A stretch of 64,000 bases of DNA from Lunularia cruciata (lineage: Eukaryota; Streptophyta; Marchantiopsida; Lunulariales; Lunulariaceae). Below the pieces are notes generated by a model that was not told where the DNA came from, did not search any database, and was given only the letters and a program-made list of their open reading frames with translations. The translations under genes were made by a program, and so were the position numbers. The DNA lies in contig OX419759.1 of the NCBI GenBank assembly GCA_948567375.1, positions 59,249,493 to 59,313,492 on the forward strand. The letters are read 5' to 3'. Of this stretch, positions 10,855-24,160 are shown piece by piece (within the stretch, counting starts at the first letter, position 1; each line of letters opens with the position of its first letter).

Positions 10855-12794
10855 TTCAAGATCCATTCTTCAACCATATGATCCTCAACTACCCTATGTG
10901 GTTGATTTTGGTGCTTCTAACTTTGCAATTGGAGCCATGCTGCAACAAGAATCCCCAGATGGACTCCATCCCATTGCCTTTGTGTCTCACCGACTCAATA
11001 CGGCTGAACAAAACTACTATGCTCAAGATCAAGAATAACTTGCAATGGTATATGCCACCAAGGTATAGAGGCATTACCTCTTGGGGAAACAAGTGATCAT
11101 GCAAACTGATCACAAACCATTGCTGTAGACCTTACATTTGGAACACATGAAGAGTCAACATCATTGATGGGAGGAACAACTCCAATTGTATGACATCAAA
11201 CTTGAGTACAAACCAAGTCGGTTCCATGTCATCCCTGATGCTTTATCATGACAACCTGATTTGAAGTCTCTTCCTCTCATCACAGCGGCAATTTCAATGG
11301 TGTCAATTGACTCCAAGGTCCAAAACAAGTTGCAGTCAACTCTACAATAAGATCCCTTCTTCCAAATGGTACATGGTCCCCTTACGGCATGCGATAAGGA
11401 GTACAACACCTTCTCCATCAAGAGGGCCTTTTATTCCATGAGGACTGGATCTATTTTCCAGCTAAAGGAGATCTTTGACTTGTGCGCCTTCAAGAAGCCC
11501 ATGATACCCATTGTTGGTCATATGGGTGTAGACAAGACCTTGGGTACCCTCCAACATCAATGGTGGTAGCCCAACATGACAGAAGATGTTTGAGAATTTT
11601 TTGGATCATGTGAGAGCTACCAATGTAACAAGGCCAACAACAAAAACCGAGTGGAGTGCTTCAACCACTTGCCGTTCCATCCGCTCACAAGGAGCATGTG
11701 AGCTTGGATCTTATCACATCCTTGCCAAAGACAACAAGGACACACCACAATTGTTGTGTTTGTAGATGATTTAGTAAGCAAATCCACTTAGCACCAACCT
11801 GTGATACCGTGGATGCTCAAACTTTAGCGCAAATCTACTTCAACAATGTCTTCAAGCATCATTGGATGCCATGTGTACTCATCTCCGACCGTGATCCTAG
11901 ATTTATTGGGAAGTTTTGGCAAACACTCTTCCAGATACTCGACACCAAGCTTACTTTGTCCATTGCATATCATCCTCAAACTGATGGACAAACCAAACGT
12001 GCAAAGTGTACATTGGAGGATATGTTGTGTACCTTTGTCAATGTCTACCATGCCAATTGGGATGAATGTCTTGTAGCTGCAGAATTTGCCTACAACAATT
12101 CCAAACAGGCAAGCATTGGATTTTCTCCTTTCTTTCTCAATTTTGGCCAAGATCTGCTTGTTCCAGATTCTCTTCTTGCTCCTCTTCCATCTTAGGTTCC
12201 TCATACTTCCACATTTTTGACCACTATATCCCAATCTCTCCAACAAGCCAAGTCTCACCTCCTTGTTGCTCAAAATCACAAAAAACAATATGCGTACCAC
12301 CATCGTCGTGATCTCACCTTTGAAGTCAATGGTAAAGTCATGCTATCCTCTAGTAACCTCCCTCTCCTACTTGATACCCAAGTTTGTAAACTTGCCCCTA
12401 ATTGGATAGGACCCTTTGATATCACCCAAATTGTCTCTCCTGTTGCTTATCAACTTGCCTTGCCTTATCACATGCGTATCCATCTTGTCTTTCATCTTTC
12501 CAAGTTGAAACCCTTTGTTCCTAACACCTCTTCCTTTTCCTCTCAAGTCCAACCTCCCCCTCTTCCTATCCTTATCAATGATCATGAGGAGTACAAAGTT
12601 GATCATATCCTTGTGCGTCGCCATATTCAACAAGGCCATTGCCAACATATGGAGTACAAGGTCCTTTGGAAAGGGTATCCCCTTCATGATGCCACATAGG
12701 AACCTCTTTCTCACCTCTTGAATGCACAGATAGCCATCCAGGAATTCAAAGCTTCACTGGCGATGAGGACGCACCAATTAGCAGCAAGGGAATA
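10855..12794 (+). pseudogene. pol of B1, right part: RNase H, integrase, chromodomain
   Basis: Continues exactly where B1 was cut at 5226 (TTCAAGA.CCATTCTTCAACC). RNase H runs 10860-11050 (YVVDFGASNFAIG). The connection region and HHCC zone are full of stops. The integrase core is open 11809-12195 (VLISDRDPRF, YHPQTDGQTKRAK), and the D35E Glu position is Lys here too. From 12217 the tail is open to the chromodomain at about 12586-12760 (VDHILVRRHIQQG..., YKVLWKGYPLHDAT), with TAG replacing the Trp after DAT. Confidence 0.88.
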
Positions 12795-13208
12795 TGTAAC
12801 AATATGGAGTTTAGCAACGAAGTTAGTCGGGCTTACGAAGTAGCACATAAGACAAATTGGCCTAGAATATTCTGGAAGTACCTAGGAAGCTTCTTGGCTA
12901 GCTTAGCTTGCACCTCAAATAAGTAGCCTCTAGAAGGAAGCTTCTAGAAGCTTCCAACTAGCTTAGCTTGCACGCCAAGTAGGTGGCTTCTAGAAGGAAG
13001 CTTCTTGAGAAGTTTCCTAGTTAACTTGGCTTGCACTCTAAGAAAGCGGCTTGAGGAAGCTTCTTGAGAAGCTTCTCAAAGGCCTTGTATGCTACCTATA
13101 AATACCAAAGCCAAAGCTCATGCTAGGCATTCATAGTTTTCCCTCATTCAAGTGTCCCAATGTGAGTTTCCATTCTCCTATTTCTCTCCTTGGATTCGGT
13201 CTTTTATA
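12795..13208 (+). repeat. 3' LTR of B1
   Basis: TGTAACAATATGG...GGTCTTTTATA (the terminal CA has decayed to TA), about 414 bp. It has GAAGCTTCTAGAAGCTTCC near 12936-12955 and further GAA/TTC clusters. TATA box CTATAAATACC lies near 13095. Confidence 0.9.
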
Positions 13209-13259
13209 GAGTGAGAGCAACAAAAAGCATATTTGAGTGTTTAGATTCATCTTGGGAAC

Positions 13260-13731
13260 ATGGAAGCTCACCAAGAGTGGAAATTGAGGCTATGCAAGGT
13301 TATCCAAGGGTTTGAGATGATTTTAGAGGTGGATTTGAGGAGAAGAGAGTTTAGAATAGAATTTGAAGAGTGTTGAGAGGATCTAAAAACCTACACCTCT
13401 TGGAGGAAAGAGTGAGTCTAAGTGATTTTTATGTGGAGAGAAGGGACATAAGGCAAATTCATATCCATTGAATTTGTAGAGCAAGAGATTGAGGGAAAGG
13501 AGAGGCTTACTTGACTTGAGTTTGCATGTTGGACCTTCTTCACCAAGATTGGGAGGGAGAAGATCTAAGACCAAGGAGTTGTGTGAGGTTTGTGGAGTGG
13601 AAGGACTTCCAAAAAGACATGAGTGTAGTAGAGTAAAGGCACTTTTGGAGACTTTGGTGAAGGATCTTGGAGAGAGTCTTAGTACAATTATAGAAATACT
13701 ACCACCTTCATCAGCTAGTTCTCAAAATTAG
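13260..13731 (+). pseudogene. ORF0 of A2 (decayed extra ORF upstream of gag)
   Basis: Same start (MEAHQEWKLRLCKV) and layout as the 157-codon ORF0 of A4 (48149-48622). A 2-base loss near 13370 and several stops break it. The Pro/Ser/Arg-rich part and the second Cys/His cluster (CEVCGVEGLPKRHEC) remain readable in another frame. Function unknown. Confidence 0.7.
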
Positions 13732-13983
13732 TGATGGAGATAATCTTTCAACTTATGGATAAACTATCTATGAGAGTTTGATTAATATGCACTCTAGGAT
13801 TTGATGTTACTATAGAAATCTTGGACTAACCTGAACCTTTTGTGTTCCCTATGGTGCATTATCTTTAGATGGTGTAAGTCATGTATATGAGTATATACAT
13901 GACTATTAGTTATAGAGTGAGAGAAAATAAAAGAGAAAAAGAAAACAGAACTTGAGAGAAAAGAAAGATAGTGAGAGGTTAAG

Positions 13984-16900
13984 ATGGGGAAACTTCCGGT
14001 TTTCTTTTGCAAGGATGGAGAAGATGTGGAGGCCTTTGTGAGAAACTTCAAAAGAGCTTGCATAGGAAAAAATGAGAGGAGGAAGAACGAGTGGGCCTCA
14101 TTATTACCAGATTTCTTTGAGGATGCAGCACTTACATGGTATGAGTCAAAATACCAAAAGAGAGAGAGGAGAGATGGGGAAGAAGAGTCTTGGGAGAGTT
14201 TGACTTCAGCACTCATTGAGAATTTTTTTTTCAAATGAGAGTAATGAGAGATTGATGAGTGAGGTTACCTTTTTCACACAAGGAGATGGAGAGAAAGTGA
14301 GAGTCTATGTGGAAAGAGTGGAAAAAATTGAGTCAAAATTTTACATAGTGTTGAGGAAGGGTGGGAATGATGTGGAGACTACTATGATTGGCATAGGGGC
14401 CATGCTCACCAAGAATTTTGTGGGAGGATTGGGACCTCAAATTAGAAGCAAGGTGAGATATGAGAAACCTTCTTCCAAGGTTGAAGCTATCAAGATTGCA
14501 ATTTGTATGGAGTAGAGTTTGGAAGAGGATGAGAGTGATTTGGTGGTGAAGGAGGTTATGCATCTTCCTCAAGATTACAAGTATGGTAGATCTTCTAATA
14601 CTTTGGTGAAAAGGGTTGCACCACAAGTAGTAGTGGCTCTTGTTCTTGCACCTCCACCAAAGGATCCACTTCAAACCATCATAGAACAACTTGCAGATCT
14701 CAAGATCAATGTGGTGCAATTATGGGAGAAGAGAGAGGTGGATCAGAATGTGGGGAGAGGGCCTAGGAGTTATGAAAGTTATCCATATAGAGGAGGCCAG
14801 CCAGCCAACCAACAATTTTAATGAGATAAATTGTTTTGGTTGTGGAGGAAGAGGTCACATCCAAAGAATTGCCCAAATTCCACTTACCATGGAGGAAAGG
14901 GTTACAAGGGAGCCAATAGAAGGAAAGAAGGGGTTAGTGAAACCCATGTGGCTCCTAACTCAAACAATGGTAAGGAGATAGTATCTATAGATGCGGTTGA
15001 GAGCAAGTATGAGAAGGGAGAGTGCTCAAACTCCAAAAGTATTAATTTGGAGCTTTTGGCACAAGAGAAGAAGAGAGCTCGTTTTGTAGAGGATGTGCAC
15101 TATTCTCAAGAATTTACTCCTAGCCAAGATACTCCTATGCCTATTAGGAGCACTCACATAAGCACTTTAAGACCATCAACAAAAAATACTCCAAGGAAGA
15201 AGTTGGGGATGGAGGAGTTCTTGATCTCAAAACAACAATAGAACTACAATGTCTTGGAGGATGTTGGTAGTCACAAGGCTAACATCATAGTGGGCCAATT
15301 GATTGCTTTGAATCCTACTTTGAGAAAGGAGCTTAGAGGTGGCTTGAAAACTACAAGGAGCAAGAGGAAGAAGAAGGCAAAAGTTACAATATCAATGGGG
15401 GTGGTGGATGCCAAACGAGTACCATGGGAGGCTTGTGAATATGCTTCCATGATTGATGTGAGAATAAATGTTACAACATCAAGGATAAATTGGTTGATGG
15501 AGGATCATCAGTGAATACCATCCCAGAAAGGTTGATGAAGAAGTTGGGTATGACACCATCAAGACCTTCAACATTTGTGGTGAGCATAGCAAACAAGCAT
15601 CAAGTTCAACTGATAAGGGTGATGGATAAAGTGATAGTTTCAATTATGGGAGTTCAAAATCTCATGACTTTCCAAGTCTTGAAGGATTCAAGCTATGAGT
15701 TATTTCTTGGGAGGCCATGGTTGAGAGTACCATGCACAACTTATGAATGGCACAAAGGGTTCTTGAGGATTGGGCCATCAAACCATAGAGTCACAGTTCT
15801 TGTGACTAATACCACCAACACTTCACATTAAGATACACCATCTTTTGATTATTAGGAATCAAATTCTGAAAAAGGAGCTTCAAGTGTGGACACAAGCATG
15901 GTAGAGTACACTTCCAAGGAGGAGGATGAATTTGAATCAGATTTAAATGTGTATCCCTTGTGTGCTATGGATTTTGCACCTAAGCTAGAGGTTTTGAAGG
16001 AACCAGATAAATCACCATTGAGACTTGAGGAGGTAGAGAGAAGGTTAGCTACCCTCAAGTATGGCCCAAATGTTACCAAGGAGGAGAAGGTGAGATTTGA
16101 GGAGATTTTTTGCAAGTTCATCCATATGTTTAATTTCAATTACAAGGATTTGAAGGAAGACACCTTGGAGGAGCACAAGATAGAGGTGGAGTCACATGCA
16201 AGACCAATCCGCCAAAAGCAACATCACATTAGCCCACCAATATCTTTGGTTATGAAGGAGGAGATTGATAAGCTCAAGGAGGCTGGATTTGTCTTTGAGA
16301 TGGAGAATTCAGAATGGGTGTCTCCAATTGTGATTATGAAGAAAAAGAATGGCAAGCTTTGATTATGTGTGGATTACAAGAAGCTCAATGTTGTTACCAA
16401 GAAGGACTTCTACCCATTACCATTCATTGAAGAGATATTGGAGGAGGTTGCAGGTAATGAGAGGTATAATTTTGGAGATAGTTATAGTGGATATAACCAA
16501 ATTAAGATTGCACTAGAGCATCAACAACTCACCATATTCAGCACACCTTAGGGAACTTATGCTTTCAAGGTCATGCCTTTTGGGCTTTGCAATGTTCCAG
16601 CTACATTCCAATGGTTCAGAACAAGGTATTTGAACCTTTCATTGAGAAATTTGTGAGACTTCACTGATGACTTTTGTGTCTATGGGAGCAAGGAGGAGCA
16701 CTTTAGCACCTAATCAAGGTCTTGCAATGCTTGAATGAGGCAAATGCATCACTCAACCTAGAGAAGTGCATTTTTGGCTGTGAATAAGGTCTACTTTTGA
16801 GGCACATCATCTCCAAGGATGGAATAGCAATTGATCCTTAGAAGGTGAGTAAAATCTCAAACCTTCCATTCCCTTCAAGTTTGACAAAGTTACGCCAATT

Positions 16901-18874
16901 CTTGGGGATGGTTGGGTACTTTAGGAGGTTCATCTTCTCATTTTCCAACAAGGCTTATGCATTGACCATCTATATGAAGAAGGATGTAGAATACATGGTG
17001 ATCTTAGAAGACAAGGAGGCTCTCAAAGCTTTTGAGGAGCTCAATCAATCCCTTTCTTGAGCTCCTCAAAAGCTTTTCTATTGTAGCTCCCATTCTTTCT
17101 TAACCTGATTGGAGTAAGCCTTTCATCCTCTTCACTGATGCTTCCAATGTTGCTATAGGATGTACTCTTAGTCAATTAGATCAAGATGGGCATGATCATC
17201 CAATAGCTTATGCTAGTAGGTAGATGGTTTCAATAGAGAAGAACTACTCTATCACAGAGAGAGAAGGGTTGCTAGTGATCTTTGGTCTCAAGAAGTTTAG
17301 ACACTACTTGATTGGAGTGGAAGCCACCATTCTCATAGATCAAAAGGCCTTGAATTACATCTTCAACAAGCCTAATGTTAAAGGGATATTAGCAAGGTGG
17401 ATGATACTCTTGTCTGAGTATGACTACACCATTGAGGATAGGCCAGGAAAGAAACATGCACATGTTGATTTGTTATCTAGAGCCTATGATCATGATGGAG
17501 ATGAGGTAGTGGATGACTCCTTCTTGGACGAGGAGCTCATGAAAATCTCAGTCAATCAAGAGGTTCCAATGGAGTACAAGGAGATTGTGGATTTTGTGAC
17601 AAGAGGTAACTATCCAAAAGGGATGCATGCTAGGGAGAGGAAGGCCCTTGCAGCAAGATCTAGACCTTACACAATGGTGGAGGATATTCTTTTTTACCAA
17701 GGAGCAGATGTTCTACTTCAAAGAGCAGTGGGGAAGGAAGAGTCTATCCTACTCATAAAGGAGTTTCATGAAGGTTTAGTATGTGGAGGACACTTTGCAG
17801 GAAAGGTGATTGCTTTCAAGATTCTAGATGCAAGTTACAATTGGAAAGGGATTTTCAAGGATTGTCTTGATTGTTGCAAAACTTGTCATGTTGGTCAAGA
17901 TTTTGCTAGAAAGTCTACATCCACTCCACCACTTAGATCAATTCCATTGCTAGGACCTTTTGAGAAGTGGGGAATTGATCTTGTAGGTTCTCTCAATAGA
18001 ACCCCAAGGAACAATTGGTACATTGTGGTAGTTACTAATTACCTTACCAACTGGCTTGAGGCTAGACCATTGAGGGACAAGAATGAAGATGAAGCTAGTA
18101 GATTTCTTTATGAACGCATTATCACTAGGTTTGGATGTCCTTTGGAGTTAGTTTTTGATAGAGGAGGAGAGTTTACAAGAAGCATCACTACATCCATGCT
18201 ACAACATTTCTCTATCACACATAGAACAACTACATCCTATAAGCCAAATTTTAATGGTTTGGCAAAGAGAACCTATTAGACCTTGTGCATGATGTTGGCC
18301 AAAGATGCAGAAATGGAGGGGGCTAAACATCATTAGGACAAGAAGATTCATGCAGTTTTGTGGGAGTATAGGACAACCATGAAGACTTCCACTGGGTATT
18401 CTCCATTTCAATTGGTATATAGTATTGAGTCTTCCTTACATATTCACTCTGATCTTCCTACCTTCCAAAGCATTCATAGGAGATTGAAGAAAGCACAAGG
18501 AGGTGATGCAAAGAAGTCAAGGAAGGAACAACTGATGGAGTTAGATGAAACAAGAGCAGTTGCTATGGTTGGATTGGAGCAAGCCCAAAGGAAACAAAAG
18601 GAGAGATATGACAAGAAGCAAGGCAAGAAGAAGGTGGAGCCTTCAAAGAAGGTGATTGGGTTATGTTGTTTGATTCATTTGATTTAAGAGAGTGCAAAAG
18701 AAGTTTTTGCTAAAGTACTTTGGACCTTTCATAGTGGAGAAGGTGTGGAGCTATTACACCTATGATCTCAAGGAGTTGGGAGGAAGACACTTTGATAGGA
18801 TTAACCATGATAAGTTGAAGATGTATCATAGAAGGAAGAGAGACCTTCACTTTGAGGACAAAGTGAAAAATTAG
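13984..18874 (+). pseudogene. gag-pol of A2 (decayed)
   Basis: Starts ATG GGG AAA CTT (MGKLPVFFCKDGEDVEAF) like A4. A T-run expansion at 14222-14230 shifts frame early, and a TAG follows at 14513. Recognisable parts: zinc knuckle near 14826-14875, now frameshifted after the His; protease DGGS near 15500; RT VDYKKLNVV near 16366 with TAG at a Trp position near 16549; RNase H near 17130; integrase zinc finger and core 17750-18280 (open for 351 codons from 17224); GPF-type C terminus to 18870. The terminal stop seen in A4 is lost, so the frame runs 13 codons further. Confidence 0.88.
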
Positions 18875-18886
18875 TCCGGGAGTAAA

Positions 18887-19578
18887 TGTAACACCCATTT
18901 GTGCATGTGTGTGGTATTGTGATATTTAGCTTGGTATTACAAGTACTCAAGAGATATTATTTATATAGAGATAAAGGATGATTCTACATTAGTCATGATT
19001 AGCTAACATTAGTCATAGCTAAGATAGAGAGGACATTACTTTAGAGGAAGTGGAAAAGATGAGCACCACTATTTTGGGTTCTAGTGTGTTGATTTGGTAT
19101 AATTCTTAGGTGTTTGGCTTTGAGGAAAGAGTTGAGAACTCTTGGGCCCACAAGTCCTTTTTTTGGATTCTTCTAGAGTCCAAGGATAGCCCATGTAAAG
19201 GAATCCTTGACTTAGTGGTTGGGTCAAGATAAGATCACATGTTAAGTGGAATATGCCCATGTGGATGGATATTCCTTTATACTTTTTGACTTTACTTTAC
19301 TTTTAGTCTAGTAACTTGATTTACTATGATAATTAGCTACTTTGGTGCATAATTATTTCATAAGTATATAAACAAGGGGTGAGGAGGTACTCATCATCCT
19401 TTCATTTGCAACTATCTCTCTCTCTCGTTGAGTTCTCTAGTGAGCAATGTTTTGAATGTTGGAGTGTTAGTCTTGGACAAGTATGATGGAGTTGTGGTTC
19501 ATCGCCTTCTTAGTCCATGGTGTGCTACTATAATATCCATCAAAGGTTCACCTTGAGTGAGAGGCAGGCCGGCTCACA
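18887..19578 (+). repeat. 3' LTR of A2
   Basis: TGTAACACCCATTTG...GGCCGGCTCACA, 692 bp, preceded by a purine-rich GTCCGGGAGTAAA. A 17-bp near copy of the LTR end (AGACAGGCTGGCTCACA) follows at 19579-19595, probably a local duplication or the trace of a second event. Confidence 0.92.
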
Positions 19579-19595
19579 AGACAGGCTGGCTCACA

Positions 19596-19884
19596 GGCCA
19601 CAATTAGAAGAAAAATGTTGTTTTGCTTGACTTCCTTCCCCTTGTGGGACTCCATCTCTCCTTTCTTTAACGTGTTGTCATACTTACTTTTCTTTCTCTG
19701 GGAACACATAGAGTGCCTAACTGTGGAGCCTATAGTTTAGAGGTTTGAGGTAAACCTATCCCTAATACTTTTAGCACGCATAGATCCAAACCAGTATAAC
19801 CCTTCACTCTAGGTTTTGGTATTCTTATTATGAGGTAGGGTAGTAATAGGCACCCTATCTTGTCATCATAACATGCACTCTTGG
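19596..19884. other. Unassigned sequence between A2 and B3
   Basis: No convincing ORF and no match to families A, B or C inside the window. It is probably the left flank of the site into which B3 inserted, and may be continuous with 39860 onward. I see nothing else in it. Confidence 0.4.
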
Positions 19885-20305
19885 TGTAAAATACCAAGAC
19901 CAAGGAGCAAAATAGGATAATAGAAGCTCACATTGGGATGCTGGAATGAGGGAAAACTCCCCTAACATGAGCTTTGGCTTTGGTATTTATAGGTAGCATA
20001 CAAGGCCCTTGAGAAGCTTCTCAAGAAGCTTCCTTGAGCCATTTTCTTAGAGTGAAAGCCAAGTTATCTAGGAAGCTTTTCAAGAAATTTCCTTCTAGAA
20101 GCCGCCTACATTGTATGCAAGCTAAGCTAGTTGGAAGCTTCTAAAAGCTTCCTTCTAGAAGCTACTTACTTGAGGTGCAAGCTAAGCTAGCCGGGAAGCT
20201 TCCCAAGAAGCTTCCTAGATACTTCTAGAATATTCTAGGCTTATTTATCTTATTTGCTACTTCATTAGCTCTATTAACTTCCTTGCTAAACTTCATATTG
20301 TTACA
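19885..20305 (-). repeat. 3' LTR of B3
   Basis: Read on the minus strand: TGTAACAATATGAAG...CTTGGTATTTTACA, about 421 bp. Heat-shock-type blocks lie between about 20005 and 20215 (GAAGCTTCTCAAGAAGCTTCC, GGAAGCTTCTAAAAGCTTCC). TATA box TATAAATACC lies near 19980-19990. Confidence 0.9.
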
Positions 20306-23300
20306 TATTCCCCCACCATTAGTTGGTGATATCCTTGTCGCCAATGAAGCTTTGAACTCCTAGATGGCCTTATGTGCATTCTGGAGGTGAGAAAGAGGTT
20401 CCCATGTGGCATCATGAAGGTGATACCCTTTCCAAAGGACCTTGTACTCCATATGTTGTCAACGGTCTCATTGAATGTAGTGACGTGCAAGGATACGATC
20501 ATCTTTGTACTTCTCATGATCATTGTTGAGGACAAGAGAGGGGAAGATTAGACTTATGAGGAAAAGGAAAAGGAGTTAAGAACAAAGGGTTTCAACTTGG
20601 AAATATGAAAGACATGATGGATAGGCATATTACAAGGCAAGGCATGTTGATAAGCAACAAGAGAGACAATTTGGGTGACATCAAAGGGTCCTATCTAATT
20701 AGGGGCAAGGTTAAAAACTTGGGTATCAAGGGGGAGAGGGAAGTTACTAGAAGATAACCTGACTTTATCACCGACTTCAAAGGTGAGATCACGACGATGG
20801 TGGTCCGCATATTTTTTTTGATGATTTTGAGAACAAGGAGGTGAGATTTGGCTTGTTGGAGAGATTGGGATATAGTGGGTAAGAATGTTGAAGTATGTGG
20901 AAATTGAGATGGAGGGGAACAAGAAGAGAATATGGAACAAGTGGATCTTGGCCAAAATTGAGAAAGAGAGAAGAAAATCTGATACTTGTTTGTTTGGAAT
21001 TGTTGTAGCCAAATTCTATAGCTGAAAGATATTCATCCCAATTGGTATGGTGGACATTGATGAAGGCATGTAGCACATCTTCCAATGTATGATTTGCATG
21101 TTTGATTTGTCCATCAGTTTGAGGATGATATGTTGTGGACAAAGCAAGCTTGGGGCCAAGTACTTGGAAGAGTGCTTGCCGAAACTTCTTGAGAAATCAA
21201 GGATCATGGTCGGAGATGAGTACACATGGTATCCCATGATGCTCTCAAACATTGTCAAAGTAGATTTATGCTAAGGTCGGAGCATCCATGGTATCATAGG
21301 TTGGTGCAAAGTGGATGATCTTGCTAAGCTTATCCACAAACACCACAATTGTTGTGTATCCTTGCTTTGTCTTAGGCAAGGATGTGATGAGATCCAAGCT
21401 CACATGCTACCATTGAGCGGATGGAATGGCAAGTTGTTGAAGGAGTACACTTAGCTTCTAGTTGCTAGCCTTGTTGTGTTGGCAGCTCTCACATGATTAG
21501 ACAAATTCTTGAACATTTTGTGTTATGTTCGGCCACCACTATTGGTGTTAGAGGGTACCCACAATCTTGTCCACACCCATGTGACCAGCTATGGGTAAAT
21601 CATAGGCTTCTTGAAGGCACACAAGTCTAAGATCACCTTTGGTTGGAACATAGATCCGGTCCTCATGGAATAGAAGGCCTTCTTTGATGGAGAAGGTCTT
21701 GTTCTCCTTGTTGATATTGTAAGGCAACCATGTACCATTTGGAAGAAGGGATCTTATTGTAGAGCTGACTGAAACTCATTTTGGACCTTGGAGTCAATTG
21801 ACACCGTCGTAATTGCTGTTGTGATGAGAGGAAGAGACTTCAAATCAAATCATTGTGATAAAGCATTAGGGATGATGTAGAACCAACCTGTTTGGTACTC
21901 AAGTTTGATGTCAAATAATTGGAGTTGTTCCTCCCATCAATGATGTTGATTTTTCATGTGTTCCAAGTTTTAGGTCTACAACAATGGTTTGTGATCAGTT
22001 TGCATGATCACTTGTTTCCCGAAGAGGTAATGCCTCCACACCTTTGTGGCATATACCATTGCAAGTTGTTCTTGATCTTGAGTAGAGTAGTTTCTTTCAG
22101 CCGTATTGAGTCGGCAAGACACAAAGGCAATGGGATGTAGTCCATTTGGGAATTCTTGTTGCAACACGGCTCCAATTGCAAAGTTAGAAGCATCAAAATC
22201 AACACACAAGGTAGCTGAGGATCATATAGTTGAAGAATGGATCTTGAAGACACCATATGTTTCAATTTCTAGAATGCTTCTTCATGCTTGGTGGTCCAAT
22301 GGAAGCTTGAGTCCTTCCCCAAGAGATCAATCAATGGTGCAACCACATGAGTATAATAATGGATGAACCGTCAAAAAAAACTGGCCAATCCATTAAATGC
22401 CCGTACTTCTATAGCATCCTTTGGAGTAGGCCAATCAATAATGGCCTTGATTTTCTCCTCTTGCATCTTGATCTACTCCGATAAGATCTTGTGCCCTATG
22501 AAGGTAACTTCTTTTTGCCAAAAGGCACACTTTGACTTCTTGCAGCCAAATTTCCATTGTTGTAGTCATCTTAGGACTTCTCAAATGCAATTCACATGTT
22601 CTGCCTCTATCTTGCTGTAGATTAAGATATCATCCAAGAACACCACCATGTATCGATCAATAGTCCATCCAACACCCAATGCATCTGATCCATGAAGACT
22701 ATTGGAGCATTAGTGAACTTGAAAGGTAGGACTCTGCACTCAAACTGCCCATACCTTGTACAAAAGTCTGTCTTTTGCACATCTTCCCTATCAATGTGGA
22801 TTTGCCAATAGTCATTGTGAAGATCCAACTTGGGAAAGTATTGTGCTCCACTCAATTGATCAAGCAAGTCATCAATCCAAGGCAAGAGATATGCATTCTT
22901 CATTGTTTTCTTATTGAGCCCATGATAATCAATACAAAAACAAAGTACTCCATCCTTCTTTGAAATGAATAGTACCAATGCTCCCCAAGGAGAGGTACTA
23001 TGTTGTATGAAGACCTTCTCCAACAACTCTGTAAGTGTTATTTGCAACTCCTCTAACTCCTTTGGTGAGAGCTGATAGATTGGTCAACTCATTGGAGTAC
23101 TCCCTAGCAATAACTTAATCTTGAAGGGCATACCATGATCGGAGGGTAATCCCTTTGGCAGATCATCTAGAAACACGTCCACAAACTCCTAAACTATTCG
23201 ATCAACCATTTCTTGATGAGACTCTTTGCTCTCCTCAGATTTTCCTTGTGCATTCGGCTTGATCCACACCGCAAAAACAGACTTATCTTCCTCCAAAGCT

Positions 23301-24160
23301 TGATTTATGGTTATTTCATTAACAAACTTCCCATCTAAGGACTCATTTCTCTTCAAAGCTTGCTCCATGGTTGCCTTCCTTGAAGAGAGAGGAGCCTCAA
23401 GGCTCTATGGCTACCTTCTCAACAAACTTCCCATCTTGGGACTGATTATTCTTAGGTGTCTTACTTAGAGGTGCCAAACAACCTAATTGGAAATTCCTAC
23501 CTTGGTGTTGTACTTGACTTTGTTGGGTCCAATCAAATTGATCCTTATGAAGTTCAAGCCAAGGTAGTCATAAAATGACATCATAGTGTAGAGGTGCCAC
23601 TACAAACTTCATATACTCCAAATACTCCTTCCCAATCTTAAAAGTAACAAGATGTGAGGTACAGAATCTAGAGCCCTTTCTACCCTTCGCCATCATCAAT
23701 CTACTTCCAATCATTTGCTTTATAAGAATACGCAATTCCTTTGCTCTTGCATAGACATGCAAAATTCTCTAAACATCAAGAATCAACCAAAATCCTACAA
23801 CCATGAGTAGATATTGTACCTTGCAAGTGAAGCAAACTTGCATAGGTCAAGCCTTCAATTCCATTGGAATTAATCAAGCTCCTAGAAGGTGGCTCAAAAT
23901 CTCCTATTTGGATTCATCTTTTCCTTGATCATTCTGTTCCACAAACTCCATCTGGGCAACTTGTCAAGGTCGGCCATTCCCAAGTGGACATTCAACAATG
24001 TGATGTTCAACTTGGCGGCAATAAAAACAAACTCCATTTTGTCACAATCTTTCTCTATCCATTGTACCAAGTGGTCTCTGTTAGATAACATCAATTTCTA
24101 TTGGTGTTGGTTCTTCCACCCATGCATAGTGTATTGGTAAGCTTTGTGTAGGTCAAGGTA
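20306..24160 (-). pseudogene. gag end and pol of B3 (decayed)
   Basis: From right to left: gag tail with PMEIDVI and the degenerate knuckle (23894-24160); protease 23570-23840; 60-bp linker repeats about 23280-23460; RT 22622-23047 (TSPWGALVLF, CIDYHGLNKKT, FTNAP) with FLDD near 22629-22643 after a frameshift; RNase H about 21980-22265; integrase 20800-21660 with SDHDP and GQIKHAN, where the catalytic Glu is again Lys; chromodomain about 20330-20540. Many stops and frameshifts are present. A3 cuts gag at 24160. Confidence 0.88.

Larger units (their letters stand above)
1958..13208 (+). mobile_element. Family B chromovirus B1, interrupted by B2
   Basis: LTRs 1958-2369 and 12795-13208 flank gag, protease, RT/RNase H, integrase and chromodomain remnants. 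Without B2 the element is about 5.6 kb, the same as B2. The flanks give GAGAG (1953-1957) and GAGTG (13209-13213), a near-perfect 5-bp target duplication. The pair becomes GAGTG/GAGTG if the LTR's TG overlaps the target. B1 sits in the leader of A2, in the same orientation. Confidence 0.92.
1350..19578 (+). mobile_element. Family A Ty3/gypsy element A2, interrupted by B1
   Basis: The remnant comprises leader (1350-1957), ORF0 (13260-13731), gag-pol (13984-18874) and 3' LTR (18887-19578). Removing B1 leaves about 7.0 kb. Adding the missing 5' LTR and early leader gives the 7.8 kb of the intact copy. The coding region carries many frameshifts and stops, so A2 is dead and older than A4. Confidence 0.9.

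Noticed and set aside
1958-13208. Family B as a centromere-specific CRM chromovirus
   Set aside because: A canonical chromodomain is present, but I see no CRM-type targeting motif extending into the 3' LTR. Only the general chromovirus label is justified.
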